A stretch of 64,000 nt of DNA. Origin: Candidatus Rifleibacteriota bacterium. GTDB lineage: Bacteria > Riflebacteria > Ozemobacteria > Ozemobacterales > Ozemobacteraceae. Positions 17,490 through 26,280 of the stretch are shown piece after piece (position 1 is the first letter of the stretch; each line of letters opens with the position of its first letter). The position numbers and the translations under genes are program-made. The stretch covers positions 20,410 to 84,409 of the forward strand of contig JAKQOH010000097.1 of assembly GCA_029565415.1 (NCBI GenBank), written 5' to 3'. The notes under the pieces are model-generated. The model was not told the DNA's origin, searched no databases, and saw nothing but the letters and a program-made list of their open reading frames with translations.

Positions 17490-18269
17490 TCAGCCTCCGA
17501 AGCGCAGCCGCTCGATCGAGACCGCACGGCCGGCATCGTCGAGACGCAGCCGGATGGCGTCGATCAGAAGCCTGTCGGGGGGGAGGGCGGGAGCGCCCTG
17601 GAGGTGCGCCTGCCGCTGCCACCAGACATCGGGAGCAATGCCGGAGACGGATGATTCCCCGGCGGCGATGCCGACGTCGAGGACCGAAGCCCGGCCGGTC
17701 CGGATCACGGGGTGGCCCGCGATACAGCCCAGACCGGTTCCGACGAGATGGACCGGGCGGCTCAGGGATTGAACGCGCCACGCCATCGCCTGCTTGAGCT
17801 CGAGATCGGGGCCGCTGAACAGGAGCACCAGAGGCGCATGGTCGGTCAGGCCGGCTTCGAACGCCGCAAGCGTTTCCCAGGGCGGGTCGACGGGCAGACG
17901 GTCATCTCCGGTCTCGAGAACGACGAGCCGGCAGGCGCCGGTCGGGGTTTCGAGCAGCAGGTCCGCATCGCCGGGGGTTCCGGGCGGCAGGTTCAGCGGG
18001 CGGATCACCCGCCGGAGCGTGCCGAGAACCTCGCGGGTGGCGGGGCGGGCAAGGGATTTCGCGTCCAGAACGACAACGTCGATTCCACTGTCAAAGAGCC
18101 GTTCGAGGTGGGCCGCAGGCCGGCCGCCGGACCCCAGGAGACGCGAGGCGTTGCAGACCACGGTCTCCGGCGCGTCTTCGCCGTCGCGAACGGACGCCAG
18201 AAGGGCGCGCAGATCCGGCGCGGGAATCTCCCGGCTCATCTCACCCAGGACGAGCAAAGACAGCGTCAT
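17490..18269 (-). CDS. YmdB-family phosphodiesterase-like protein lacking metal-ligand residues
   Basis: 259 aa, close to the 260-265 of YmdB/TIGR00282 metallophosphoesterases, which hydrolyse cyclic nucleotides. The fold signature is recognisable: RPLNLPPGTPG matches the family RPANYPPGTPG, and LVGTGLGCIAGHPVI...SVLDVGIAAGESSVSG matches VGTHTHVQT...YITDVGMTGP.SVIG. Every catalytic motif is altered: GD becomes GE near residue 8, NGEN becomes NASR, GNH becomes DAK, and THTH becomes TGLG. It is therefore probably an inactive relative that may bind a nucleotide or a partner. It is the first gene of the operon with the adenylate cyclase and HD-GYP protein. I chose ATG 18269 because the protein then begins with the usual first beta-strand. 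Confidence 0.72.
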   Translation of the reverse strand: MTLSLLVLGEMSREIPAPDLRALLASVRDGEDAPETVVCNASRLLGSGGRPAAHLERLFDSGIDVVVLDAKSLARPATREVLGTLRRVIRPLNLPPGTPGDADLLLETPTGACRLVVLETGDDRLPVDPPWETLAAFEAGLTDHAPLVLLFSGPDLELKQAMAWRVQSLSRPVHLVGTGLGCIAGHPVIRTGRASVLDVGIAAGESSVSGIAPDVWWQRQAHLQGAPALPPDRLLIDAIRLRLDDAGRAVSIERLRFGG

Positions 18270-18342
18270 TACCGGTAGTTTAGCATATCGCCCCCGCCGA
18301 TCACAACTTGGATCCGGCCGGAAACCCCGTTGAGCGGCGGGG

Positions 18343-19860
18343 TTAGAAGTGGGACAGCCAGCTGAAGATGAGGGATTTCTCGGTGACGTTGTTCGCCGTG
18401 AACTCGCCGTGCCGCTCGCGCTTGCTCTGGAAACCGAGCTCGAGCCCCTGGGAGGTCGACAGCCGCTTCTCGACGCCAACGCGCCAGGTGTGCCGGACAT
18501 ACGAGGAATACAGGAGATCCTCGAACTCCTCGTAGCTCATGTCGATCCACTCGTCTTTCAGGTGCAGCAGCCAGGTCGGCGTGAACGGGTAATCATACCC
18601 GAGAACCACCTGGTACTGGTTCGAATCGGCATAATACAGGCGCGGGGTGCCGTATTTCGTCAGCGTCGCCTGGAAATTGAGGCTCGCGGCGGTGCGCCCG
18701 CCCGAAAAGTAGTTTTCCCAGAGGAAGGTGTCGACGGTGTAGTCCTGATCGTCATGCACCGTGTGGGCATATCGTTCGTCGGTGAGCGTCAGGATATGCA
18801 GCAGCCGTTCGGAGGCCTGATGCCGCCCCGAAAGGGACACCCGGTTCGAGGTGTGGTTGTAGAGGTAGTAGGTGTCCGACTCGTCCTCGTGCTTGCGCGT
18901 GTAATACGTGTCCTCGAGCATCAGCTTCGTGCGGTCATCGACCTCGTAACTCGCCCGCAGGGTCGCGGACGGCTGGTAGAATCCGTTGTCGATCGTCGTG
19001 CGCTTCTGGGTCTTCAGGTCGCCCACCAGGGTCAGATACAGGTCGCCGCGGGTGACGCGGGCCAGGAATTTCGCCTCGGGATCCGGCTCGCCGGGCCGGC
19101 GGGTCCAGTTCGTGTAATGATCGACCGCCTTCTTCGTGGCTATACCGGTTGGTATATTTTCAAAGGTGCTCCGGTCGCCGCGCGAGGTGTTGCCGACGGG
19201 GGTATACCGGATCCGCTCGGGCAGGAAGGTGGAGAGATCGAGCGAAACGATGCCTTCCTGGTAGTTCGAGGCCCGGTCGTTCTGGTATTCCCGCTCCTCG
19301 TAGGAGCCTTCCATCGCGATGCCGGTGTATTCGCCCGGCCGGTGGGTGTAGCGCAGTTTCGCGCGATTCGATGTATATTCCCAGATATTGTCGATGGGAA
19401 TGCGGTAGACGTTGTTGTAATAATCGAGCTGCAATACATCGGCTTCGCCGACCGAGACCCCGTAGGTCAGATTGAACAGGTGGTCGACGGTCGTGTATTT
19501 GTATGAGTCGAGAGCATACGCGTCGTAGTCCTCGGGCCGGTAGTTCTGGTAATGCAACGTTTCCTTCACGTCGAGGAACTGGCGCTCCGACAGATCGCCC
19601 TTCAGGGTGAAGCTCAGATCGTTCACCGAGCTGATGAACGTCTTGTCGTAGGCCTTCAGTTTCGTCACCGGGGTGTAATCCGGCTCGGCATACTCGACCT
19701 CGGCGTAATCCTTGCGCGTGCTGTCGACGCTCATCCGCGAATCGTAGGTCCATTCCGCGGAAAACTTCGCCGCCCGGGCGGGAATGGCGCCGCAGAACAC
19801 GGCGAGAACGGCTCCCCATGCCGCCAGGCGGACCAGCGTGCGACGCAGATTGTTGGCCAT
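18343..19860 (-). CDS. Putative outer-membrane beta-barrel protein
   Basis: 505 aa. A signal peptide starts MANNLRRTLVRL and is cleaved near ARA-AKF. The mature protein is almost entirely alternating aromatic/polar strands (for example RLYYADSNQYQVVLGYDYPF), is rich in Tyr, Thr and Asp, and ends in IFSWLSHF with a C-terminal Phe, as barrel proteins recognised by BamA do. It resembles the large family of uncharacterised outer-membrane barrels. The ATG is preceded by a GGAG. It is transcribed away from the sigma-54-type activator, so that regulator could control it; no clear -24/-12 promoter is visible. Confidence 0.78.
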   Translation of the reverse strand: MANNLRRTLVRLAAWGAVLAVFCGAIPARAAKFSAEWTYDSRMSVDSTRKDYAEVEYAEPDYTPVTKLKAYDKTFISSVNDLSFTLKGDLSERQFLDVKETLHYQNYRPEDYDAYALDSYKYTTVDHLFNLTYGVSVGEADVLQLDYYNNVYRIPIDNIWEYTSNRAKLRYTHRPGEYTGIAMEGSYEEREYQNDRASNYQEGIVSLDLSTFLPERIRYTPVGNTSRGDRSTFENIPTGIATKKAVDHYTNWTRRPGEPDPEAKFLARVTRGDLYLTLVGDLKTQKRTTIDNGFYQPSATLRASYEVDDRTKLMLEDTYYTRKHEDESDTYYLYNHTSNRVSLSGRHQASERLLHILTLTDERYAHTVHDDQDYTVDTFLWENYFSGGRTAASLNFQATLTKYGTPRLYYADSNQYQVVLGYDYPFTPTWLLHLKDEWIDMSYEEFEDLLYSSYVRHTWRVGVEKRLSTSQGLELGFQSKRERHGEFTANNVTEKSLIFSWLSHF

Positions 19861-20041
19861 CGTGCGAGCTTCTCCGTCGGAAGAAAAAGAATTCACCACT
19901 TCGTCTTTCGGCGTACAGAACCGAACACCGAAGTCCTTTCCCCGCGACGGATGAATTTTCGGATCCCGGTCGGGCATGTTTTTTTCGCGACGCCGGCTTG
20001 CATCCGACGTTCCGGCGATTGTATGGTGTCGGGTGCCTCAA

Positions 20042-21646
20042 ATGAAAACGCCCACCTCCCAGGTCCCGCTCCTGCCGATGCAGCCCGAACTCTTGCTGCT
20101 CCGGCGGGATTCCGGCTGGGTTGTGGGCCGCATCCCGGCCTGGCTCGCCGAGGATCTCGGCCGCCCGAAACCCTCGGAAACCGGCTTTGCAAGCGCCTCC
20201 TCCGACGACACCGACTGGCTGGAAACGGCGTTTCCCGGCGTGATCGAGCTCGCCGAGCAGGTCATGCAGACGGGAAATCCGGTTCGCGAGTTCCAGGCCC
20301 GCATCGTCGACCGGCACGACCAGCCTCATCAGATCCTCCTCGAGGCCAACCCCGAGACGCTGCCGAACGGCACGAAAGCCGTCGCGATCAGGCTCCAGGA
20401 ACGGCCGGCACCGCCGGCGGAAGCGTCGGGCATCGATCTGCGCGAAGCCTCGTTCCACGGCCTCGTCGGGATCTCCGAGCCGATGCAGCGAGTGTTCAAC
20501 AAGGTGCGGCTGTATGGGGCCTCGGATGCGCCGGTCCTGGTGATCGGCGAGACCGGCTCGGGCAAGGAGGGCATCGCCCGGGCGGTTCACCTCTCGAGCC
20601 GCCGCCACGAGAGCCCGTTCGTCACCCTCAACTGCAGCGCGATCACCGAGACCCTGTTCGAGAGTGAACTGTTCGGCCATGAAAAAGGCTCGTTCACCAG
20701 CGCCATCCGCTCCCACAAGGGTCGGTTCGAACGGGCCGACCGGGGGACGCTGTTCCTCGACGAGATCGGCGATCTGCCCCTCAGCTCCCAGGCGAAGCTG
20801 CTGCGCGTGCTCGAGGACCAGACGATCGAGCGCGTCGGCGGTGAAAAGCCCATCAAGGTCGACGTGCGACTCGTCGCCGCCACGAACGTCCAGCTCGAGG
20901 AGGCCGTCGCCGCGGGCCGGTTCCGGGCCGACCTGTATTATCGCATCAACGCGCTCCAGATCTACGTGCCGCCCCTGCGGGAGCGGGCCGAAGATCTCGA
21001 ACTGCTGATCCGGCACTTCATCGCCATCCTCAACGAGAAATACGGCCGCCGGGTCGGCTGTCTGACCCGCGAAGCCATCCACCTGCTGAAACAGTACCAG
21101 TGGCCCGGCAATGTCCGTGAACTGCGCAACCTGATGGAACGCCTGTTCGCCGAGACCCAGGGCGAGGTCATCGGCCTGCGCGCCCTGCGCGAATGGTATG
21201 ACGAGCGGATGAACGCGGCCCGGTTCGCCCGGTATGATCCGCGCGTCACCATGCTGCCGTACCGCAGCGCCATCCCGCTCGGAACGCAGGTCGTCCCGCC
21301 CTCCGCCAGCACGCCGGCCGTCCAACGCCCCACAGAAACCCAGCAACAGCCACCCTTCGGCGTTCTCAGCGGGCCGCCCATCCCTCACGGAGCCGCCTTT
21401 CCCCAGACAACCGCCGCCGAACCTCCCGTTGAAGTGGTGGAAGTCCGTCGGATTCCGACATCCACGGGTTCTCCGTCCCGGCAAACCGGCAGCCGGATCG
21501 ATCTCGATCCCGAGGCAATCCGCAGGGCGTTCGCCGAAACGGGCGGCAACATCACCCGCGCCGCGGCTATGCTCGGCGTCCACAAGGCGACCCTCTACCG
21601 CCACCTCAAATCCCTGAACCTCTCCCGATCCGATCTCGAGCCCTGA
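20042..21646 (+). CDS. Sigma-54-type AAA+ transcriptional activator with altered GAFTGA loop
   Basis: 534 aa from ATG 20042 (an ATG at 19976 would add 22 poor residues). N-terminal part about 10-115 is PAS-like. The AAA+ domain about 135-365 has Walker A GETGSGKE, Walker B GTLFLDEIGDL and arginine-finger segments. The sigma-54-contacting loop reads GSFTSA instead of GAFTGA. A Pro-rich linker of about 90 residues precedes a Fis-type helix-turn-helix at the C-terminus (NITRAAAMLGVHKATLYRHL). No response-regulator receiver domain. Likely an enhancer-binding protein; the altered loop makes its use of sigma-54 uncertain. Confidence 0.88.
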   Translation: MKTPTSQVPLLPMQPELLLLRRDSGWVVGRIPAWLAEDLGRPKPSETGFASASSDDTDWLETAFPGVIELAEQVMQTGNPVREFQARIVDRHDQPHQILLEANPETLPNGTKAVAIRLQERPAPPAEASGIDLREASFHGLVGISEPMQRVFNKVRLYGASDAPVLVIGETGSGKEGIARAVHLSSRRHESPFVTLNCSAITETLFESELFGHEKGSFTSAIRSHKGRFERADRGTLFLDEIGDLPLSSQAKLLRVLEDQTIERVGGEKPIKVDVRLVAATNVQLEEAVAAGRFRADLYYRINALQIYVPPLRERAEDLELLIRHFIAILNEKYGRRVGCLTREAIHLLKQYQWPGNVRELRNLMERLFAETQGEVIGLRALREWYDERMNAARFARYDPRVTMLPYRSAIPLGTQVVPPSASTPAVQRPTETQQQPPFGVLSGPPIPHGAAFPQTTAAEPPVEVVEVRRIPTSTGSPSRQTGSRIDLDPEAIRRAFAETGGNITRAAAMLGVHKATLYRHLKSLNLSRSDLEP

Positions 21647-21654
21647 CCCACACC

Positions 21655-21805
21655 CCAGAGATACTCCGTTGAAAAAAGCATGAATTTCAAACCAGAGAAA
21701 ACGGGGAACACGCTCATCACAGAGAACACAAAGATCACAGAGGCTTCACGGAGAGTGATCAGATCCTCCGTGAATTCTCCGTGCCCTCTGTGTTCTCAGT
21801 GATGA
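21655..21805 (+). repeat. CTCCGTTGAA-anchored non-coding element, copy b
   Basis: Anchor CTCCGTTGAA at 21664-21673, then GAATTTCA and GAAAACGGGG words, then CACAGAG words that fold back: TCATCACAGAGAACAC (21715-21730) pairs with GTGTTCTCAGTGATGA (21789-21804) at 15 of 16 positions. The first 85 bases align with the inverted copy at 2674-2750. The remaining gap to 21909 shows only an AT-rich patch (21895-21917). Confidence 0.8.
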
Positions 21806-21909
21806 AGCTGTTTCCTGGAGTGGTTCTTCCGGTTTTCCCGGGCGGATATTGGGAAGGAACACATATCAGGCACAGAGCCAAACGAAGCCTCACCTTATCT
21901 ATTGCTATA

Positions 21910-22698
21910 TTATAGTGAATCCATAAGACGGGGCAGGGAGGCGAAGGCGTCGAGGATGTGGGAAGGCAGCCGTTCCAGGGCGGATTCGGCACCGGCGAGG
22001 TATTTTCCCGTACGGACCAGGATCCCCGTCAGGCCCTGGCGCATCGGGGCCGCCACGTCGAACTCGGCATCGTCCCCGATGATGGCGAGGCGCGCGAGCC
22101 GGGTTCCGTGATCCGCGGCGATGCTTTCGAACAGCGTCGCCGAGGGCTTTCCGAACACCGTCGCGGTCTGGCCGCTGGCATACTCGAGAGCCGCCGTCAG
22201 CGGGCCGAGGTCGAGACAGAGGCCGTCCGAGCCCCGGTAATACCGGTTCCGCTGGAGCGTGTAGAGTTTTGCCCCCCGCATCAGCAGCCGGAAGGCGTCC
22301 TGCACCTGCCGGAACGTCGCATCGAGCGACTCGTCGCCGACGAGAACGGCGCTGCCGCCCTGTTCGTCGATCGTGAACCAGTCGGCTTCGCTGCGGTCGC
22401 GGGGCGGCAGGAATGCATAGCCGCTCGTATGACCCGCGGCCTGCATCACCTTGCGGGCGACCGCCCAGGGCGTATACACCTCCCCGAGCTCGCAGGGGAA
22501 CCCGAGGTCGTTCATGAGCTGATGGATGGCCTTCTGAGACTGGGAGGTGGTGTTCGTGACGAACACCGTGCGCACCCGGCGGCGGACTTCTTTCAGGGCT
22601 TCACACGCTCCTGGAAACGCAGTCCAGGAGCCCGAAGCGTTTTTTCCCATCAGCGTCCCGTCGATATCGCACAGCAGCACATCCCAGGGAACGGTCAT
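21910..22698 (-). CDS. HAD-superfamily class IIA hydrolase (NagD-like)
   Basis: 262 aa, the usual size. Motif I is DIDGTLMGK near residue 11, with the nucleophile Asp; motif II region VTNTTSQSQKA is typical of the NagD/HDHD2 group; motif III/IV are FGKPS and GDDAEFDV. These enzymes dephosphorylate small phosphorylated metabolites such as sugar phosphates or nucleotides; the substrate cannot be read from sequence. Cytosolic. GGAGG lies about 9 bases before the ATG. It lies 70 bp downstream of the GGDEF gene on the same strand. Confidence 0.88.
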   Translation of the reverse strand: MTVPWDVLLCDIDGTLMGKNASGSWTAFPGACEALKEVRRRVRTVFVTNTTSQSQKAIHQLMNDLGFPCELGEVYTPWAVARKVMQAAGHTSGYAFLPPRDRSEADWFTIDEQGGSAVLVGDESLDATFRQVQDAFRLLMRGAKLYTLQRNRYYRGSDGLCLDLGPLTAALEYASGQTATVFGKPSATLFESIAADHGTRLARLAIIGDDAEFDVAAPMRQGLTGILVRTGKYLAGAESALERLPSHILDAFASLPRLMDSL

Positions 22699-22768
22699 CC
22701 GACAGCTCCTCCCCCCCGGCGGCCGGGAGCGTTGTATTGTTGAAAATTTTCTTCGATCTCCGACGTTT

Positions 22769-25075
22769 TCAGGCCGTCGGTGCCGGGGCATCGGCGGGCG
22801 GCTCCCCGTTTTCCTCGGCCGGGGCGGGCGGCTCGGTCACGTTCGAGACACCGACGCGGTTGCGGCCGGCATGTTTGGCTTCGTAGAGGGCCTCGTCGGC
22901 GATTTTCATCATCTCAACCGTCGTCTCGGCATAGTTGTAGGGCAGGGCGCTGAGACCGAGGCTGATCGTCACCCGCAGATCGCCCTTCGGCCCCTGGAAG
23001 ATCGAGGACTCGACCTTCTGCCGCAGGCGCTCGGCGAACAGCCGGCCACCTTCGAGATCGGTTTCGGGAAGGATCACGCAGAACTCCTCGCCGCCATACC
23101 GGGCCGCCACGTCGGTGTCGCGGATGGTGGCCTGAACGATCTTCGCGACCTCGCGCAGCACCATGTCGCCGGTCTGATGGCCCCAGGTGTCATTGAACTT
23201 CTTGAAATGATCTATATCGGTCATGATAAAAGAGAGCGGCTTCTCATAGCGTTTCGCCCGCCGGAACTCTTCCTCCATGCGCGACTGGAAATGGCGGCGC
23301 ACGATAAGCCCCGTCAGGCCGTCGATCGTGGCGAGGTTGAACAGCCGGGACTTCTCGATGACGACGGCGGCCTGGTTCGCCATGGTCAGGGCCATCTGGA
23401 GATCTTCATGATCGAAGGCGTCCGTCGTCTTGTTCACGATATTCATGACGCCGATCGATGTATCCCGCACCAGCAGAGGCACACACAGGATCGAGCGCAC
23501 GACGCCGGGGCTGCCATCCATATGCTCGAATTTTTTATCGATGCGCACATCGATGATCAGGCGCGGCTCACCTTTCGCGAACACTTCGCCGGCGACTCCT
23601 TCGCCGACCTTGAACTTCTCTTTGAGAGCCGGGTTCACCGATGCGGCACCCTCGACGCCAACCACGACCGCCGCTTCGACGAGGCTCTCGTACCGTTCGT
23701 CGAGCATGAACAGCGAGCCGCGTTCGGCACCCAGGACCTGCACGCATTTGGCGAGAATCGTGTCCAGGGTCCGGTTCAGATCCCCCATGAAGTTCACGGC
23801 GTGTATGACTTCGTTGACCATCGAAAGTTCGCGGACCTTTCGTGCGAGTTCCCGGTTCCGCTGCCGGAGATCGCGGAGCTGCTGTCCGAGCCGCATCAGG
23901 GCCCACTGGACCGGCCCGAGGAACAGGAACGGAACCGTCTCGAGCACCAGATCCCATCGGAAGACGGCCACGGCGGCCAGCGGCCAGGCCAGCCACAGCG
24001 CCAGAATCGCGAGGTTGCCGGCCGTGCTGCCGGTACGCCAGATGATCCAGGCCAGCAGCAGCGCGACGCCGAGCAGCAGCACGCAGGTCCAGGGCGGCGG
24101 CATGCGCCGCAGGATCCTGCCGCTGACGATGTTGTGGACGAGATTCGCATGGATTTCCATGCCGGAAATCGCTCCATACGGGGAAAACTTCACGTCCTCG
24201 GACGTGCCCTTGGCGCGCGTCCCGACGATCACGGCCTTGCCCCGCATCAGCCCGCTCTGGAACCGGCCTTCGAGCACCTCGTGGTAGGCGACGTCGTCGA
24301 AATAGCCCGTCTTTCCGCCGTAGTTGAGCATCAGCGAGCTGATCGGCACCCCGGGGCGGGATCGTTCCCGTCGGGTATAGAAACCGAGCAGCCGATCGCC
24401 GATTTTCATCCCCTCCGGGATCGATTCGATGACCACATCGAGCAGGCTGGCCGCGATGACAAGGCCGAAACACCGGTAGGTCTCGTCGCCGAGTCTCTTT
24501 TCGAGGAACAGGTGGCGCATGACGCCGTCGGTGTTCGTGTCCACGTGCTCCATGTCGATGAAGCCCTCGGAAGCGACGGGGGCACGCAGCGCCGGGATAG
24601 GCCGGTCCGCCACGAGCCGCTCGATCATCTCGCACGACTCGTTGTCGAGCACCGTCTTTTTCACCATCACGAGGGGCAGCACGACGCGGCCGAACGAGGC
24701 GACGGCACGCGCGAACACGGCATCGTCTTCCGGCCCGGCCAGCGACGGCTCGCTGAACATGACGTCGAACGCCGCGACCCGCGCCCCCGCCGAGGCGAGC
24801 ACGTCGAGCAGCCGGGCATGCATGGCCCGGGGCCATGGCCAGGGGCCGAGCTTCGCGATGCACTCGTCGGTGATCGAGACCAGTACGACATTCCGGCTCG
24901 CGGGCAGTTCCCCGCGGGAGCGGAACCGGAGGTCGATGCTGCCGTTCTCGAGATCGGTAAAGTATCCGTTATAGAACAACAGGACGGAAAGCAGGCCGAA
25001 CACGAGGCCCGCCAGCGCCTCGGCGCTCGTGAAGAACCGGCCCCGTCCCCGGAACGACGCGCTCAGATCAGTCAT
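22769..25075 (-). CDS. CHASE2-GAF-GGDEF protein, predicted diguanylate cyclase
   Basis: 768 aa. First membrane segment about 20-40, extracytoplasmic CHASE2 domain about 45-325, three membrane segments about 330-395, GAF domain about 415-560 (NEVIHAVNFMGDLNRTLDTI...), GGDEF domain about 575-745. The active site reads GGEEF, and an RDTD inhibitory-site motif lies five residues before it, so product-inhibited synthesis of c-di-GMP is expected. The last 25 residues are Pro/Ala/Glu-rich. It shares its CHASE2 sensor type with the adenylate cyclase at 15490. The start is ATG 25075, or GTG 25081. Confidence 0.92.
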   Translation of the reverse strand: MTDLSASFRGRGRFFTSAEALAGLVFGLLSVLLFYNGYFTDLENGSIDLRFRSRGELPASRNVVLVSITDECIAKLGPWPWPRAMHARLLDVLASAGARVAAFDVMFSEPSLAGPEDDAVFARAVASFGRVVLPLVMVKKTVLDNESCEMIERLVADRPIPALRAPVASEGFIDMEHVDTNTDGVMRHLFLEKRLGDETYRCFGLVIAASLLDVVIESIPEGMKIGDRLLGFYTRRERSRPGVPISSLMLNYGGKTGYFDDVAYHEVLEGRFQSGLMRGKAVIVGTRAKGTSEDVKFSPYGAISGMEIHANLVHNIVSGRILRRMPPPWTCVLLLGVALLLAWIIWRTGSTAGNLAILALWLAWPLAAVAVFRWDLVLETVPFLFLGPVQWALMRLGQQLRDLRQRNRELARKVRELSMVNEVIHAVNFMGDLNRTLDTILAKCVQVLGAERGSLFMLDERYESLVEAAVVVGVEGAASVNPALKEKFKVGEGVAGEVFAKGEPRLIIDVRIDKKFEHMDGSPGVVRSILCVPLLVRDTSIGVMNIVNKTTDAFDHEDLQMALTMANQAAVVIEKSRLFNLATIDGLTGLIVRRHFQSRMEEEFRRAKRYEKPLSFIMTDIDHFKKFNDTWGHQTGDMVLREVAKIVQATIRDTDVAARYGGEEFCVILPETDLEGGRLFAERLRQKVESSIFQGPKGDLRVTISLGLSALPYNYAETTVEMMKIADEALYEAKHAGRNRVGVSNVTEPPAPAEENGEPPADAPAPTA

Positions 25076-25137
25076 GTCCACCCATCATGGCGAGAGGTAT
25101 CATAGTTGCTATTTCGCAAAATATATACCGACATGCG

Positions 25138-25162
25138 TAGGGGCGGGTTTCAAACCCGCCCC
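25138..25162. repeat. REP-like hairpin, subtype GGGCGGGTTT
   Basis: GGGCGGGTTT and AAACCCGCCC arms (25141-25161) around a single C, preceded by GTAG. It lies between the GGDEF gene and the end of the TPR gene, next to an AT-rich patch (25108-25128). Confidence 0.85.
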
Positions 25163-25188
25163 CATGCATCGATACAATCCCGGCCGGA

Positions 25189-26280
25189 TCAGGCCGAAGC
25201 CGGGGCAATCTGGGCGCGCAGCTTCTTCATCTCGCGGAACGTGTCGTAAAACGCCTTGTCCGAGCGCGGGAACAGCTTCAGCGCTTCACGATACTGGCGA
25301 ATCGCCTTGTCGAACACCGCCTTGTCGCGGAACCGGTCGCCCCGCTGACGATACAGGGTCGCGAGCTTGCGCCGCGACTGGACGAACTTGTCCTCGTAGA
25401 TGTTCGCGCCCGCATACGCCGGCGACAGCGGATCGGTCTGGGTGAACGACGAGTACAGGTCGAGCGCCTCTTCATACTCGGCGACGGCCTTCGACCAGAC
25501 GTCGGCGGATTCGCCCTCGTCGCTCTCCTCGATCTCCTTCAGGTCTTTCTTCGTCAGCTTCGCCGCGATCTCCTGACCGATCTGGTCGATGAACGCCCGG
25601 TAAATCAGATCGTTCTCGTCGATCAGCAGCTGGGCGCGCTTCAGCAGCGCAAACGCCTGCCGGTCCCGGCCGGCCTGGGACGCCCGATGGATGCGGGCCA
25701 GATACGGCTTCACGAGATGGCGGCGACACTCGCGGAGCACCTCGCGCACGTAAACGACATACCGGTGCTCGGCCGGCAGGCCGGCCAACGCCTTGATGGC
25801 TTCCTGATACTCGAGAATCGCCTCGCCGAAGTTCTCGGCGCGCCGGAAGTTGTCGCCCCGCTCGACCAGCGGCGTGATCTCGTCGTGGATGTGCCGGTCA
25901 CGGGTCTTCACACGGGCCTTGTCCAGCATCGGCTTGATCTGCTCGAGAAACGCGACATCGTCGTCGCCGGCCAGCTCGGTGGCCATCTCGAGCTCTTCGA
26001 GAGCCCGTTCCCAGTCACGCCGCTCGTAGGCGGTCTTCCCCCACTCGAAGTGAGACCGCGCCAGCCGCGCATCGACCGCGCCGAGGTGGGCCTCGATCTC
26101 CTTGCGCAGCGCCAGATCATCGGCGGTCAGGGGCATCTCGGTGTCGTCCCCCCCGATGCGCTCGAACTCCTCGATCGCCTTGGCATAGGCCGCCTTCGCG
26201 GCACCCCAGTCCTCGGCTTCCCGACGGTTGTCCCCGTCGGCCTGCAACGCTTCGATCAACTGCCGGCTCTCGATATTCAT
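25189..26280 (-). CDS. Cytosolic TPR-type helical repeat protein
   Basis: 363 aa, no signal peptide or membrane segment. It consists of helical repeats with the TPR spacing of Trp/Leu/Gly, Tyr, Ala and Pro residues (for example FDKAIRQYREALKLFPRSDKAF at the end, of which the Pro-closing helix is typical). The charge is high. A scaffold or partner-binding role is likely. GGAGG lies directly upstream, and the ATG overlaps the stop of the preceding gene by 4 bases. It is third in an operon with a membrane sensor and an exported TPR protein. Confidence 0.78.
   Translation of the reverse strand: MNIESRQLIEALQADGDNRREAEDWGAAKAAYAKAIEEFERIGGDDTEMPLTADDLALRKEIEAHLGAVDARLARSHFEWGKTAYERRDWERALEELEMATELAGDDDVAFLEQIKPMLDKARVKTRDRHIHDEITPLVERGDNFRRAENFGEAILEYQEAIKALAGLPAEHRYVVYVREVLRECRRHLVKPYLARIHRASQAGRDRQAFALLKRAQLLIDENDLIYRAFIDQIGQEIAAKLTKKDLKEIEESDEGESADVWSKAVAEYEEALDLYSSFTQTDPLSPAYAGANIYEDKFVQSRRKLATLYRQRGDRFRDKAVFDKAIRQYREALKLFPRSDKAFYDTFREMKKLRAQIAPASA

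Noticed and set aside
19160..21604. 814-codon minus frame across the activator
   Set aside because: It covers both the beta-barrel promoter region and the conserved AAA+ motifs on the other strand.
22547..25105. 852-codon open frame opposite the GGDEF gene
   Set aside because: Its His/Asp/Arg/Gln-rich composition mirrors the coding strand's codon bias; the opposite strand has full CHASE2-GAF-GGDEF motifs.
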